The notes under the pieces were generated by a model that saw only the letters and a list, made by a program, of their open reading frames with translations, was not told the DNA's origin and searched no databases. A DNA stretch of 64,000 nt from Anseranas semipalmata (taxonomy: Eukaryota; Chordata; Aves; Anseriformes; Anseranatidae). A program made the translations under genes and the position numbers. The stretch lies in contig VXAA01000953.1 in NCBI GenBank assembly GCA_013399115.1, positions 124,228 through 188,227 on the forward strand, written 5' to 3'. Below are positions 51,401 to 59,099 of the stretch, piece after piece. Within the stretch, counting starts at the first letter, position 1, and each line of letters starts with the position of its first letter.

Positions 51401-54400
51401 AAGTCTCTGCAAGTGCTGTGAGTTACGCAGCACAGTCCACGGTTCAAGGGACTAAAACAACAGATTCACACCCAGGGGCTATTATGACAGGCAAAGAGAA
51501 ATTGTTCCAACACCAATAATTTAGATTCACTTATTTTTCCTCATTTTCAAATACCTACCTTAGGTCCACATGTTTAATATGAGGCATCCTTTTTAACACT
51601 TGTAAGTTGAGGGTATCCACACAGTTTCCTGACATACAGAGTTTATCCATGGCAGTCAGCTTCTCTAATACTCCTGGAATGTCAGTGAATTCATTGAAGG
51701 ACAGACTCACATAGCTGAGCTGACGCATATGCTCCAATTCATCAGGAAGGGACTGGAGAAAGTTACCATCCAGCAAAAATGTCTGCAAGCTATTACAGGC
51801 AGGGGAGGGGAAGGGAGAGTGAAGAAAGTGAGTGACCTGTTAAATCACATTTCCTTCCTATAAACACACAAATCTGCTGTGGTTACAGTGACATAAAATA
51901 TACAAAAGGGCAGAAGAAATAAAAAGAAAGGAATAATGCTTCAACATCTGCTACAGAAGATACTGAGCAATTAAAAGCCTTGGTAACTATGAAATGCAGG
52001 CCATGCTAGTAGACACATCACATCTTCAAACATCTCCACAACTGCAACTTGTGTGATGACTGAAGCACATAAGCAAGGAGGTTTAAAGATCCTCTTCACC
52101 ACGGAGGTGACCCTTGTGTCAAATACTGGGGACGGGAAGAGCTTCAAGACACAAAAGGTGCTTCCTCTCTACCCGCAGCTCACAACTGCTTCAATACAGA
52201 TCTACAAGACAGTTTGCCATGACACAACCCAGTTAAGTTTAAATTGCTTTTTATAGCAATATTATGTACAGTCATGAAAGTGTTTGTTGCCTTTACTATC
52301 AGGCAGTGTACATTAAGTTTTAAGAAAGTACTTGCTTGTGCATCTCGCCTACAACCGCTGGAACGTTTCTGAGGGCATTGCAGGACACGTTGAGTTCAGT
52401 CAGGGTTGGGATACTGCAGACTGCCAGTGGGAAGTCTCCTAAATTATTATTGGAGAGGTTAAGGCTCTTCAACTTAGTGAATCTACAAAGAGATAAGAAA
52501 AACATAGACACGAAGTGGAGCATAAAACATACCAAGTTGCCTTGCAATAATTAATACAAGGTAAGTTTGGTTATTTAAATAAAAATGACATGCATTTTTA
52601 GTTCATGTACTCAGAACAAGCATGGAAACTTCTAGACACTCAAGTTCAACACCACTTGCAAGAGTTCACTCATGTGAAGCTGTCATGGGAGAAACAGGCC
52701 CTCCTGAACAACACGCTAAATGTACAGGAGTGTAACACAGAACAGACCCTTGCCATCCTTATGATGTACGGCATTTCCAAAGAGGTCTTCTGTGGCATCC
52801 GATCCTGTACTAAAGCACTGCTGTATTTCTGAACACATTTCTTGCTTGTAAGACCACCCTAATGATACTGGTTACAAGGTGCAGGAGACTCTCCACCTAT
52901 TTGAACACTAAATTTTTGTGGTTCAGTTCAGCTCCATTTGTGCAAACAGATACTGCCTTTCAACCAAAAAAAAATCTCATCAGAATAGGTTGGTTTGAAC
53001 AGAACTGGGAAATGTGCTGAATTAAAGCAATATTTAGCAAGACTTCTATAGTGACACAGGCAAATTCTTAGGATTTTGATTAGGTACTATCCATCAGGAT
53101 GTCAAAGTTCACACTAATTTCAAAATTTTGTCCTTAACATGTCTTAGAACTCTTAAAAGCCCCTTGGTTTATCATATCGGCCAAAGAAATAACTTGCAAG
53201 TGCTTGCCCTATTAAAAATGACCAAAAAGACTGTTTGGAAAAAAAAAACAAAAAAACAAAAAAACAAAAAAAACAAGAGGACAATCCAATTAGCCAGCCT
53301 GCATGTTCAGCAACATTATTATGGTTGCCTAACAACCACTGGGAGGTATGCCTAAAGGCAAGTAAATGGATGAATGAAAAGATCTGTGTCGGATTCCGAT
53401 AGACGGGAGGAAGTTTCTTTTCTGGCATGGTTTATGCCAGTACATTTTATTTTGACTTAATTTTCCCTTCATTAACTCTCAAGTCCTTTATTTGCATGAG
53501 CAGGCTTTTATATAACACAATAATGGAAGCAAAACTGCACCTATGAACACTTTTATTGCACGAGAGAAATCTCTGATAGTTTGTGCCAATGCATTCACAG
53601 CCTCTGCATTGGCCCAACACATTCTCACCTCAAAGCACTTTGTTCTCCTCCAACCAGAAAACAAGGACAGAAAATGCATCGAGCGTTAAACAGGTTACAA
53701 AGTTTTAACACAAAAAGACTCTTAAAAATCCTCACCAGCTATTGCAATTAACTGGTATGCACCTTTGGTATCACCCAAATCAAACTCATACCACTGAATA
53801 AAACTCAACATGAAAACGTACATAGTGCCTTCGTATCACATTTCAATGGGGGTGTGGATTTTACCCCAAAAGAGAAGACTGTAAATACACTTAATATTTA
53901 CGAAGACTTCCAACAAACATGGGAATGCTGTGCTCCCTATTGGTATTTTGGTGCAAAGATGGGAGAAGAACAGAAGGAAAAATCATGGCCAGATTTATCG
54001 CAGATTTTGAATACCCTGTGCTATGCTGGAGGCAGAAGTTTGGAACAGAGTTAGACGGAGACTAAATGAAATCTTGCAATCAAATTACTGCTGCAGGGAA
54101 AAAAACGCTGCCATGCAGAAACAATGACTAATGCATCTCTAGAGGGAGAACTGTAAAATAAAAAAGGAAGCTAGGGTAAGCCAGCTAATGTTAATGAGGG
54201 CTGCTAGCCAGAGGAGAAAAAAAAACAAAACAAAACACATTTTAAACAGAATACCTTCTTATTCCTCTATTTTAGAGAAAAGGCTTAAAAATCTTGAACC
54301 TAGAACTAAACCCCACAATCCTGCATTTATCTTGAAGGCAACTGTAGACCTAGGCCAAAGATATATCATTGCTTTGAATTCCGGGGCGATTCTTGCCATG

Positions 54401-57400
54401 GAACAGCTGTCCCACAGCCTCCTCAAAGTCAAGTGCAAATACAAATATGAGTGCTCCAAGTAGAAGAAGCTAGGACCTATAGAAATCACATTTCAAAAGA
54501 GTTTTTCAGTATTCAGGTTAAGTGCAAAAGTAATGGTGAAGAAAAGAAGTCAAAAATAACTAAAAGCTGCTGGAGAAGCTTCAAAATGCAAACATTCCAG
54601 CTTTCAAGTCAACCATGAAAAAAAGAATTAACTCGTTTAATAACCAGCACATAGGCTACAGCCTCCACTTGTGCCACTCCGGCATCTCAAGAACAGTTCA
54701 GGGCTTTTGCCCACTAAACAAGTGAAAACTGCCATCTGCTATAAGACCCCAAATACAATCTTTAGATAAAATTACAGAAGACCAAGCTGTTACACAGAGG
54801 AAAGAAGATTTGGGGTGGGGAGGTAGGAAGGGAGAAAGCTACAAAATATGTTTATGTCAACTAATTCCAATGCAGTGTTCAGCTTCAAGATTTTCTGCAT
54901 TCTCATGGAAAATCATCTTAGGTTAAGGGAAAAAAATATTTGTATGTGTATTACATCTTTACTACCCTAATGTATGTTTTAACATGTTTATTAAGGGTCT
55001 TTTGTGAGTTAATTTGTATATTAAACTCCCAGTTAATCTGATTACAAAGGACATGAACTGTACTGGTTAACTGATCTATATAACATGTAAGGGAGGATGA
55101 GTAGTACTTCCAGTACTGGATATACACAAACTGAAACTGCACATATATGCTTATGTCAAATAATCCACAAAGGAGACTTATTGTTAAATCACATTTAAAG
55201 AAAGGCTGAAAGACGTACACTTTAAACTTAGTTAAAGTTATGGGGCTAATTTAAGACAACTGGCAGGAAAGACATTTTCTTCTTACTCTGTAAACTTGTT
55301 CATTTGCAAGCTATTAAAGTCACATTTCTTCTCATCGAGCAGCACCAATTACAAAACTATTTTAAGCAAAACAGGCAGGTATGTGCCCAAGGTTAAAATC
55401 TTTAGTCTACCTCTCATCTCTGGTCACTCACTTCACGTTATCCATACCACAAATGGGTTAATATTGTCCCATTATGGAGCACTGCCACGCTGCGTATTTA
55501 AAATGCTGCATTGTTTATAACGCTTCTTGTATCTGGATATATTTACAGTCAGTAGCACCAGTAGCGCTTGTAGCATGGATATAAATAAGGTATGAGAAAA
55601 GTATTTTACAGACTCCAGTTTTCTGCTGCTGCTGAGTTTGCAGTGTCAGGCTTCAAATATTTTACAGAACAACATCCCTGCTGTTTTCTCACCCCCAAAT
55701 CTTTATTCCTACCAGAAGCAGGGGAACGCATCGATGTTGCCCCCACAGTGTTGTGGGAAAGAAGCACAGACACAACATTGCTCACTTGAAGCGTGGCAGC
55801 ATAATAACCTCACATCAAGTCAGCGTATATGCTTTCCTTCCTCTTCTTCCACCTTCCCCAGTTCTAGACTTTGTTATCTTTTAAAAAAAGTCAACCTGAA
55901 GAACAGCACTACTCGACATGCTATGTTCAGTTAGCTTACTAGGCTTTCTATTGCAATGACCAGTATAGAAATATTCACTTCTCTGGCCAAAAATAGTCTT
56001 ATTTTAAGCCAGAGCAACATGTTGACATGTCAACCCTTGCTTTCAAACACGCAACATAATTGAACACTAATTGCCATAATTGAGCCAAAAAATGCGCACG
56101 CACTTAATCCTGAAGCTGCCACTTCAGGAGTGCTTTTAGTTTGACACATGCGAAATGAGCAGAGGGGCTAACAAGAGCAGTTCATATCATGGCAAAGCAA
56201 CGCGCTGACACACTAACTTCAAATTCAGATCTACTTGATGTGCACGGGAGAGGAATTGCACAGTACAGCACCTGCGTTCCAGTATGCTTGGAGGGGAGGA
56301 AAAAGTATATTTGAAATGGCCATGCACAGTTATTGGAACACGGCCATAAAAGCCTAGCCTGACAAAACCAGTCTTGCCTTACTCTTACCAAAAGCACTTA
56401 AATGCTGATGTCTTACTACACCCAAAACAGAACACGTGGCTTAATAAGGAGCTCAGCCTAAGGAAAGCAATTGCTTTCCCAATATCATCTCCAGTATTTG
56501 GGGTCTGATGACTGTGCTGTGGCTGCAGTTGACCACCACCATTCCAAGCAGCAGCACCACTGCCCCTCAGCTCCAGCATCGCTTACTAGCAGAACTGTGG
56601 CACCTGCCCAGCAACACCCTGACAAGTGCTGGGACTGAACTGCGAGTTTCCACCTTCATAAATGCCACGTCATTAACCCAGCTGGCTTTATTCACTAACC
56701 TCACTAAATGCGATAATCTCAAGCAGCGCTTCATTGCATTTTGAGACCCCAAAACTGGCAGGCCGGAGACGTTCCTCCCTGCTCCTCAGTCTCTAGGGAC
56801 GAGCTAGGATTAAACCACGTCCCACCCCGACTTCCGATAAGCCGAGCTGCTGGGTTCACACCTGTCAGGTCGCTAATGCTGTTCCTGCCCCACAGTCCGG
56901 GAACATAAATGTTCTCTGAGTGATGACTGCATTTCAAATTACCTATTTACTGCACTCCGAGTTTGTAAGGAGGGCTTAGAGCTTGAGGATGCTCAAATTA
57001 TGAGTTTTCAGATTAAAAACAGCTATTCTACAGTTGAAAGTAGCAAGGAATTTCAGAAACACTTGTATCAATATCTCGAAGTCCTCTAGCCTTCTCATAC
57101 CCTACTGAAGCAACCTCAAATTACTGCCACTAGCCCAGAAGAATTCCAGCTGAGATGCCTGAGAGACAGCTGATTTCTCAAGGGTCTCTGGGAAAGAAAA
57201 GATACCAATTGATCTTGAGATAAAAATCCATATAATCACATTAATAATTAACAATCACAATCGGAAGAATAACTTGTTCTTCAGATAAAATTGGCAACCA
57301 TCATTTTGGTTATTGTTAAAACCAACTTTGTGGTTCATTACAGCCCCCCCCCCTTTTTTATTTTTAAATCAGCCCTGTAGTCTGTGACAGACTTATATTG

Positions 57401-59099
57401 AAAATCCACATACTGACAACTTCCTTTTCAATATTAACAAGGAAACAGTACTCTTGATGTAAACAGTTTTTTCCAACAGCACTGACTGAAACCATTATGT
57501 TTAAAATGTGCTTAGCCCATTGAAACAGAGCAACAGTAAATAATGACTATGGTTTATTCATTTGCTTCAAACCTAGAGTGACAGTATTCTGCAAAACTAC
57601 TAATCCTGAATTCTTGTTTGCATTTCAGAAAAATAGCTGTGAAGTTTCATTATAGATAAGGGGGAAGACAAGTTTGGGAATACAGTGTACACAATTCTCA
57701 ACTTTATGGTTAAAAATATATCAACCAACATTAGAAGAGTGTAAGCAATAAAATTTTTGTCAACTTAAGACAACCGAATGTCTTCAGTCACTCCATTTGC
57801 AGTACACAGTGGCTAAAACCCCAAGGGCTTTAAGATAAATTCTGACTCTATTGGGATATCATCACAGAACATGTCATCAGCTTCTAATACATCACCAACT
57901 GGGGAACCTTTCATCATCTGACTTCTCCTAAAATTCTACTTGCTGAAGATCTATACCAATATTCATAGAACATTTAATCCGGTATTCCTCTCCAGACTGT
58001 TCATAAGCTCTTGGAAGCACTGCCTTCTTTGTTTGTAAAGCAGACCTGCTGGGTTCATTCATCTTCCATTATGCCAAATTTTTTGTTTTTCCAGAAGAAA
58101 ATTGGAATTATATAAAATACAACAGCCCTCATAATTCATCTTGCATTTGTTTGATTCTTTTTCAAAGAGGAAGGGATTTAGAAATGTGGTTTAAAACATT
58201 TCATTTGAACAGGACCATCCACAAATATAATCCTGAGGTACTCTGCAATTCAGTTACCACTGAAATTAAAATCACGGTTTACATTCACTATGGAAATATT
58301 TATCTTCCTGAATACAGACAGCCTGCTGATTCTACAGTTCTGGGACACATACATTAAATCATTCAGATCATTGACAGGGCTGCTGTCCATCCATTTCTTA
58401 CATTCTTGATGAGCTGCAATGGAAAGAACACCTGGAAGGTCACAGTTACTAGGAAAGAATTAGGTTTGAACAGAGAAGAAAGACAACAGGAACGTGGCTG
58501 AACTTATTAAGTCAGGGATTTCTTTGCTTGAGAGGTAACAAAAACTCCTACGTGAAGTCACACACAGCATTGTCCCTACCTAGAATTTTGCTGATGGGCA
58601 GCTCACCAACTCATTCTCTCATGTGAGTAACAGATTGAAGGATTACAGTCTAGACTCAGTAGGTAGGTGTAAAGCAACACATTCTGAAAACTGCATTTTA
58701 GATTGAAAATAGCTTTCATAAAAAAGAAAAACATTAAAGTTTCTTATGAAAACTGGTCTGTTTCCAGCTAGCACACAGAGTTAACTGATTTCTGAAGCAT
58801 TACAGCCTGGCCATTCCTCCATAAGAGGAGGTACTAATTTTTAAACCAGCATCACTTTAGAAAAGTTCTTACAGACCGGTGGTTACTTGGCTCCAAGGAC
58901 AGAGGAAGACCAGTAGAACCAGTAGACTTTACCTTTGTAATTCACTAAGTGCTCTACTTGTAGACGGGCTAGGGTTTAGCCGCAGGAAGTTCTGCTTTAA
59001 ATTGAGATGAGTGAGGTCTTGGCTATAAAACAGGTTGGCAGGCAGATGCTCCAGGTTGCAGCATGAAAGATCCACTGAGCTTATGCGCTGTGATGCAAC
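16053..59099 (-). CDS. PHLPP1, PH-domain leucine-rich-repeat protein phosphatase 1 (3' fourteen coding exons)
   Basis: Fourteen exons join in phase to 3213 nt, 1070 residues plus stop (numbering below is for this segment). Residues about 10-515 are leucine-rich repeats, 535-790 a PP2C-like phosphatase domain, and 790-1070 a Ser-rich tail with polyglutamine (1044-1054) and the PDZ ligand D-T-P-L (1067-1070). In known vertebrates PHLPP1 dephosphorylates the hydrophobic motif of AKT and also PKC and S6 kinase, acting at membranes, in the cytosol and in the nucleus; the PDZ ligand binds scaffold proteins such as Scribble. The D-T-P-L end and the tail match PHLPP1; PHLPP2 ends D-T-A-L. The Ras-association-like N-terminus and PH-domain exons lie beyond the right edge. 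Human PHLPP1 has 17 coding exons as I recall, so three would be missing. No frameshift or premature stop was seen, so the gene looks intact. Its 3' end faces the MARVELD3-like gene. Confidence 0.97.
16104..16136 (-). repeat. CAG/CAA repeat encoding polyglutamine
   Basis: Eleven glutamine codons sit in the last PHLPP1 exon: CAA, three CAG, CAA, then six CAG in coding order. They follow H-Q-E and precede R-Q-Y-Q. The longest pure CAG run is six units, so length variation between individuals is plausible. Confidence 0.95.
17285..17395 (+). mobile_element. MIR-like core-SINE relic
   Basis: The order of blocks acagataagaaaac, aagtgacttgcaaggtgaca and gggctgggattagaacacag follows the MIR core consensus (acagatgaggaaact, aagtgacttgcccaaggtcaca, ccgggattcgaaccc). 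This is an old tRNA-derived SINE, expected as a diverged relic in amniote genomes. It lies only about 105 bases from the last PHLPP1 exon. Confidence 0.75.
18407..18441. repeat. CA dinucleotide microsatellite
   Basis: About 17 uninterrupted AC units lie within the PHLPP1 intron, followed by a short C run. It is a likely length-polymorphic marker. Confidence 0.95.
19134..19362 (-). CDS. PHLPP1 exon: middle of PP2C domain
   Basis: Residues 619-695. The 3' splice site is TTCCAG, the exon's first G completes an Arg codon (AG from the previous exon), and the exon ends in phase 0 with I-I-T-E before GTGAGA. It contains [10 protein letters not shown], the equivalent of the PP2C A-N-V-G-D-S-R motif, with K657 in place of the usual Asp. 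C-E-E-E-L-K-R-I-K follows as in other PHLPP proteins. Confidence 0.97.
19363..21575 (-). other. PHLPP1 intron
   Basis: This 2.2 kb intron is AT-rich, with a short C-run near 21457-21467. No repeat family or exon is recognised. Confidence 0.85.
21576..21770 (-). CDS. PHLPP1 exon: PP2C catalytic core
   Basis: Residues 554-619, 195 nt. It holds G-V-F-D-G-D-R-N (D577, G578), the PHLPP version of the PP2C metal-binding G-V-F-D-G-H-G-G motif, so the Asp-Gly pair is retained while the His is replaced. The acceptor is TTACTAG and the donor is GTGAGT. The exon joins AA|G on the left of the message and AG|G on the right. Confidence 0.97.
21771..22718 (-). other. PHLPP1 intron
   Basis: This intron is 0.95 kb. 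It contains a 21-base A run on the plus strand at 22624-22644, which is a T run in the transcript shortly after the donor. Nothing else is recognised. Confidence 0.85.
22624..22644. repeat. Poly(A) run
   Basis: Twenty-one A bases stand on the plus strand within a PHLPP1 intron. No target-site duplication or attached element was evident, so it is called a simple repeat. Confidence 0.85.
22719..22823 (-). CDS. PHLPP1 exon: LRR to PP2C junction
   Basis: Residues 519-553, 105 nt. It encodes I-R-C-F-K-I-D-Q-P followed by a small flexible stretch and [12 protein letters not shown], the first strand of the phosphatase domain. The acceptor is CTTACAG and the donor is GTAAGA; phases match the neighbouring exons. 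Confidence 0.97.
22824..26306 (-). other. PHLPP1 intron
   Basis: This 3.5 kb intron holds a CA run near 25218-25236, a T run at 25332-25351 and scattered short A runs. No exon, RNA gene or recognisable interspersed repeat is seen. Confidence 0.85.
25332..25351. repeat. Poly(T) run
   Basis: Twenty T bases lie on the plus strand in a PHLPP1 intron, with no recognisable element attached. Confidence 0.85.
26307..26437 (-). CDS. PHLPP1 exon: last leucine-rich repeats
   Basis: Residues 476-518 and part of 519. It starts in phase 0 with C-V-D-L-S-C-N-E-L and continues with [10 protein letters not shown], two LRR cores. It ends L-E-L-L-N, with the Asn codon split AA|C. The acceptor is TTTTGCAG and the donor is GTAAGT. 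It is too short to appear as a long open frame but is clear from phase and similarity. Confidence 0.96.
26438..30614 (-). other. PHLPP1 intron
   Basis: This 4.2 kb intron is AT-rich throughout with short A runs. No repeat family, exon or RNA gene is recognised. Confidence 0.85.
30615..30777 (-). CDS. PHLPP1 exon: leucine-rich repeats
   Basis: Residues 421-475, 163 nt. It contains [15 protein letters not shown] and a following repeat with H-S-N-C-I-E-V-F-P. The acceptor is TTTTTACAG and the donor is GTAAGG. It ends in phase 0 with S-E-I-K. Confidence 0.97.
30778..31783 (-). other. PHLPP1 intron
   Basis: This 1.0 kb intron has a pyrimidine-rich patch on the plus strand near 31020-31180. No other feature is seen. 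Confidence 0.85.
31784..31984 (-). CDS. PHLPP1 exon: leucine-rich repeats
   Basis: Residues 354-421, 201 nt. It encodes [22 protein letters not shown] and [12 protein letters not shown], three LRR cores. The acceptor is TTTGCAG and the donor is GTAGGT; both edges split Ser codons (AG|C). Confidence 0.97.
36470..36493. repeat. Poly(A) run
   Basis: Twenty-four A bases stand on the plus strand in a PHLPP1 intron. No retroposed body could be recognised to its left. Confidence 0.85.
39506..39724 (-). mobile_element. CR1 LINE 3' fragment
   Basis: The plus strand reads tcacagaatcccagaatgg, then ttggaagggacctcagg and tggtccaaccccc, the reverse complement of a CR1 3' end. The minus strand retains a recognisable piece of the CR1 ORF2 C-terminus ([19 protein letters not shown]). 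It is 5' truncated and in the same sense as PHLPP1. Confidence 0.93.
40944..41099 (-). CDS. PHLPP1 exon: leucine-rich repeats
   Basis: Residues 302-353, 156 nt. LRR cores [11 protein letters not shown] and [11 protein letters not shown] are clear. The acceptor is TCTCTCAG and the donor is GTAAAT. The first G completes an Arg codon (CG|G). Confidence 0.97.
41100..44959 (-). other. PHLPP1 intron
   Basis: This 3.9 kb intron contains a 19-bp perfect tandem duplication at 44511-44548 and otherwise only low-complexity AT-rich sequence. Confidence 0.85.
44511..44548. repeat. 19-bp perfect tandem duplication
   Basis: The unit ctttacgctctcctctcag occurs twice in direct succession (last base of the second copy differs). 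It looks like a recent local duplication in the intron, with no sign of function. Confidence 0.85.
44960..45055 (-). CDS. PHLPP1 exon: leucine-rich repeats (96 nt)
   Basis: Residues 270-302. It encodes [11 protein letters not shown] and [11 protein letters not shown]. The acceptor is TTCGTAG and the donor is GTGAGT. It is short and found by phase continuity with both neighbours (AG|A Arg and CG|G Arg). Confidence 0.96.
46379..46410. repeat. TA-rich microsatellite
   Basis: Imperfect TA/CATA units run for about 32 bases within an intron. Confidence 0.8.
46627..46660. promoter_or_regulatory. Perfect 15-bp inverted repeat with p53-type half-sites
   Basis: The arms agacatgtccagaag (46627-46641) and cttctggacatgtct (46646-46660) are exact reverse complements with a four-base loop. 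Each arm contains a match to the p53 half-site RRRCWWGYYY (46627-46636 and 46651-46660), with a 14-bp spacer. Binding is inferred from sequence only; the hairpin itself is seen directly. Confidence 0.4.
47030..47090 (-). CDS. PHLPP1 small exon: leucine-rich repeat linker (61 nt)
   Basis: Residues 250-269. It encodes [19 protein letters not shown], which joins in phase to both neighbours (G|AA Glu upstream and AG|A Arg downstream). The acceptor is a C-rich tract ending CCTAG and the donor is GTAAGA. Its length is not a multiple of three, so skipping it would shift the frame. Confidence 0.95.
47091..48702 (-). other. PHLPP1 intron
   Basis: This 1.6 kb intron has nothing recognisable beyond AT-rich sequence. 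Confidence 0.85.
48703..48905 (-). CDS. PHLPP1 exon: leucine-rich repeats
   Basis: Residues 182-249, 203 nt. LRR cores [18 protein letters not shown] and [11 protein letters not shown] are clear. The acceptor is CTGCAAG and the donor is GTAAGT. Upstream methionine codons in this frame are intronic. Confidence 0.96.
48906..51558 (-). other. PHLPP1 intron
   Basis: This 2.65 kb intron holds a T/G-rich tract that runs directly into an A run (50688-50739). No exon or element is recognised. Confidence 0.85.
50688..50739. repeat. Low-complexity T/G tract followed by A run
   Basis: About 40 bases of TTTTG-type units end in seven T and are followed directly by twelve A and CAAAC. The two halves are partly complementary and could fold back. 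Confidence 0.75.
51559..51789 (-). CDS. PHLPP1 exon: leucine-rich repeats
   Basis: Residues 105-181, 231 nt. It encodes [26 protein letters not shown] and [10 protein letters not shown]. The acceptor is TAATAG and the donor is GTAGGT. The first C completes an Asn codon whose AA is in the previous exon. Confidence 0.97.
51790..52335 (-). other. PHLPP1 intron with GC donor
   Basis: This 546-nt intron starts with GCAAGT at 52335-52330 (minus strand) and ends in AG. A GT four bases further into the intron would break the reading frame, so the GC-AG class is the only in-phase choice that keeps the conserved M-H-N-L-Q-T junction. Confidence 0.85.
52336..52482 (-). CDS. PHLPP1 exon: leucine-rich repeats
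   Basis: Residues 56-104, 147 nt. LRR cores [11 protein letters not shown] and [11 protein letters not shown] are clear. The acceptor is CTTTGTAG. The exon ends C-A-C-A-A before GCAAGT, a non-canonical donor. Confidence 0.96.
52483..58932 (-). other. PHLPP1 intron
   Basis: This 6.45 kb intron has an A-rich low-complexity tract at 53239-53276 and a C run near 57344. No exon, RNA gene or named repeat was recognised. Confidence 0.85.
53239..53276. repeat. A-rich (AAAAAAAC)-type simple repeat
   Basis: Runs of seven to nine A bases are separated by single C bases for about 38 bases in an intron. Confidence 0.8.
58933..59099 (-). CDS. PHLPP1 exon: end of PH domain linker and first leucine-rich repeat
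   Basis: Residues 1-55, 167 nt. It starts in phase 0 after TTCCAG with [12 protein letters not shown] and carries the first LRR cores (V-D-L-S-C-C-N-L and [11 protein letters not shown]). It ends with A-L-S-E-L-Q before GTAAAG, splitting an Arg codon. In human PHLPP1, as I recall, this junction follows directly on the PH domain. The exon is short and has no long open frame of its own. Confidence 0.95.

Noticed and set aside
16053..59099. Assignment of the minus-strand gene to PHLPP2 on the strength of the MARVELD3 neighbour
   Set aside because: The C-terminal D-T-P-L, the [10 protein letters not shown] segment and the Gln-rich tail fit PHLPP1, whereas PHLPP2 ends D-T-A-L; gene order alone is weaker evidence.
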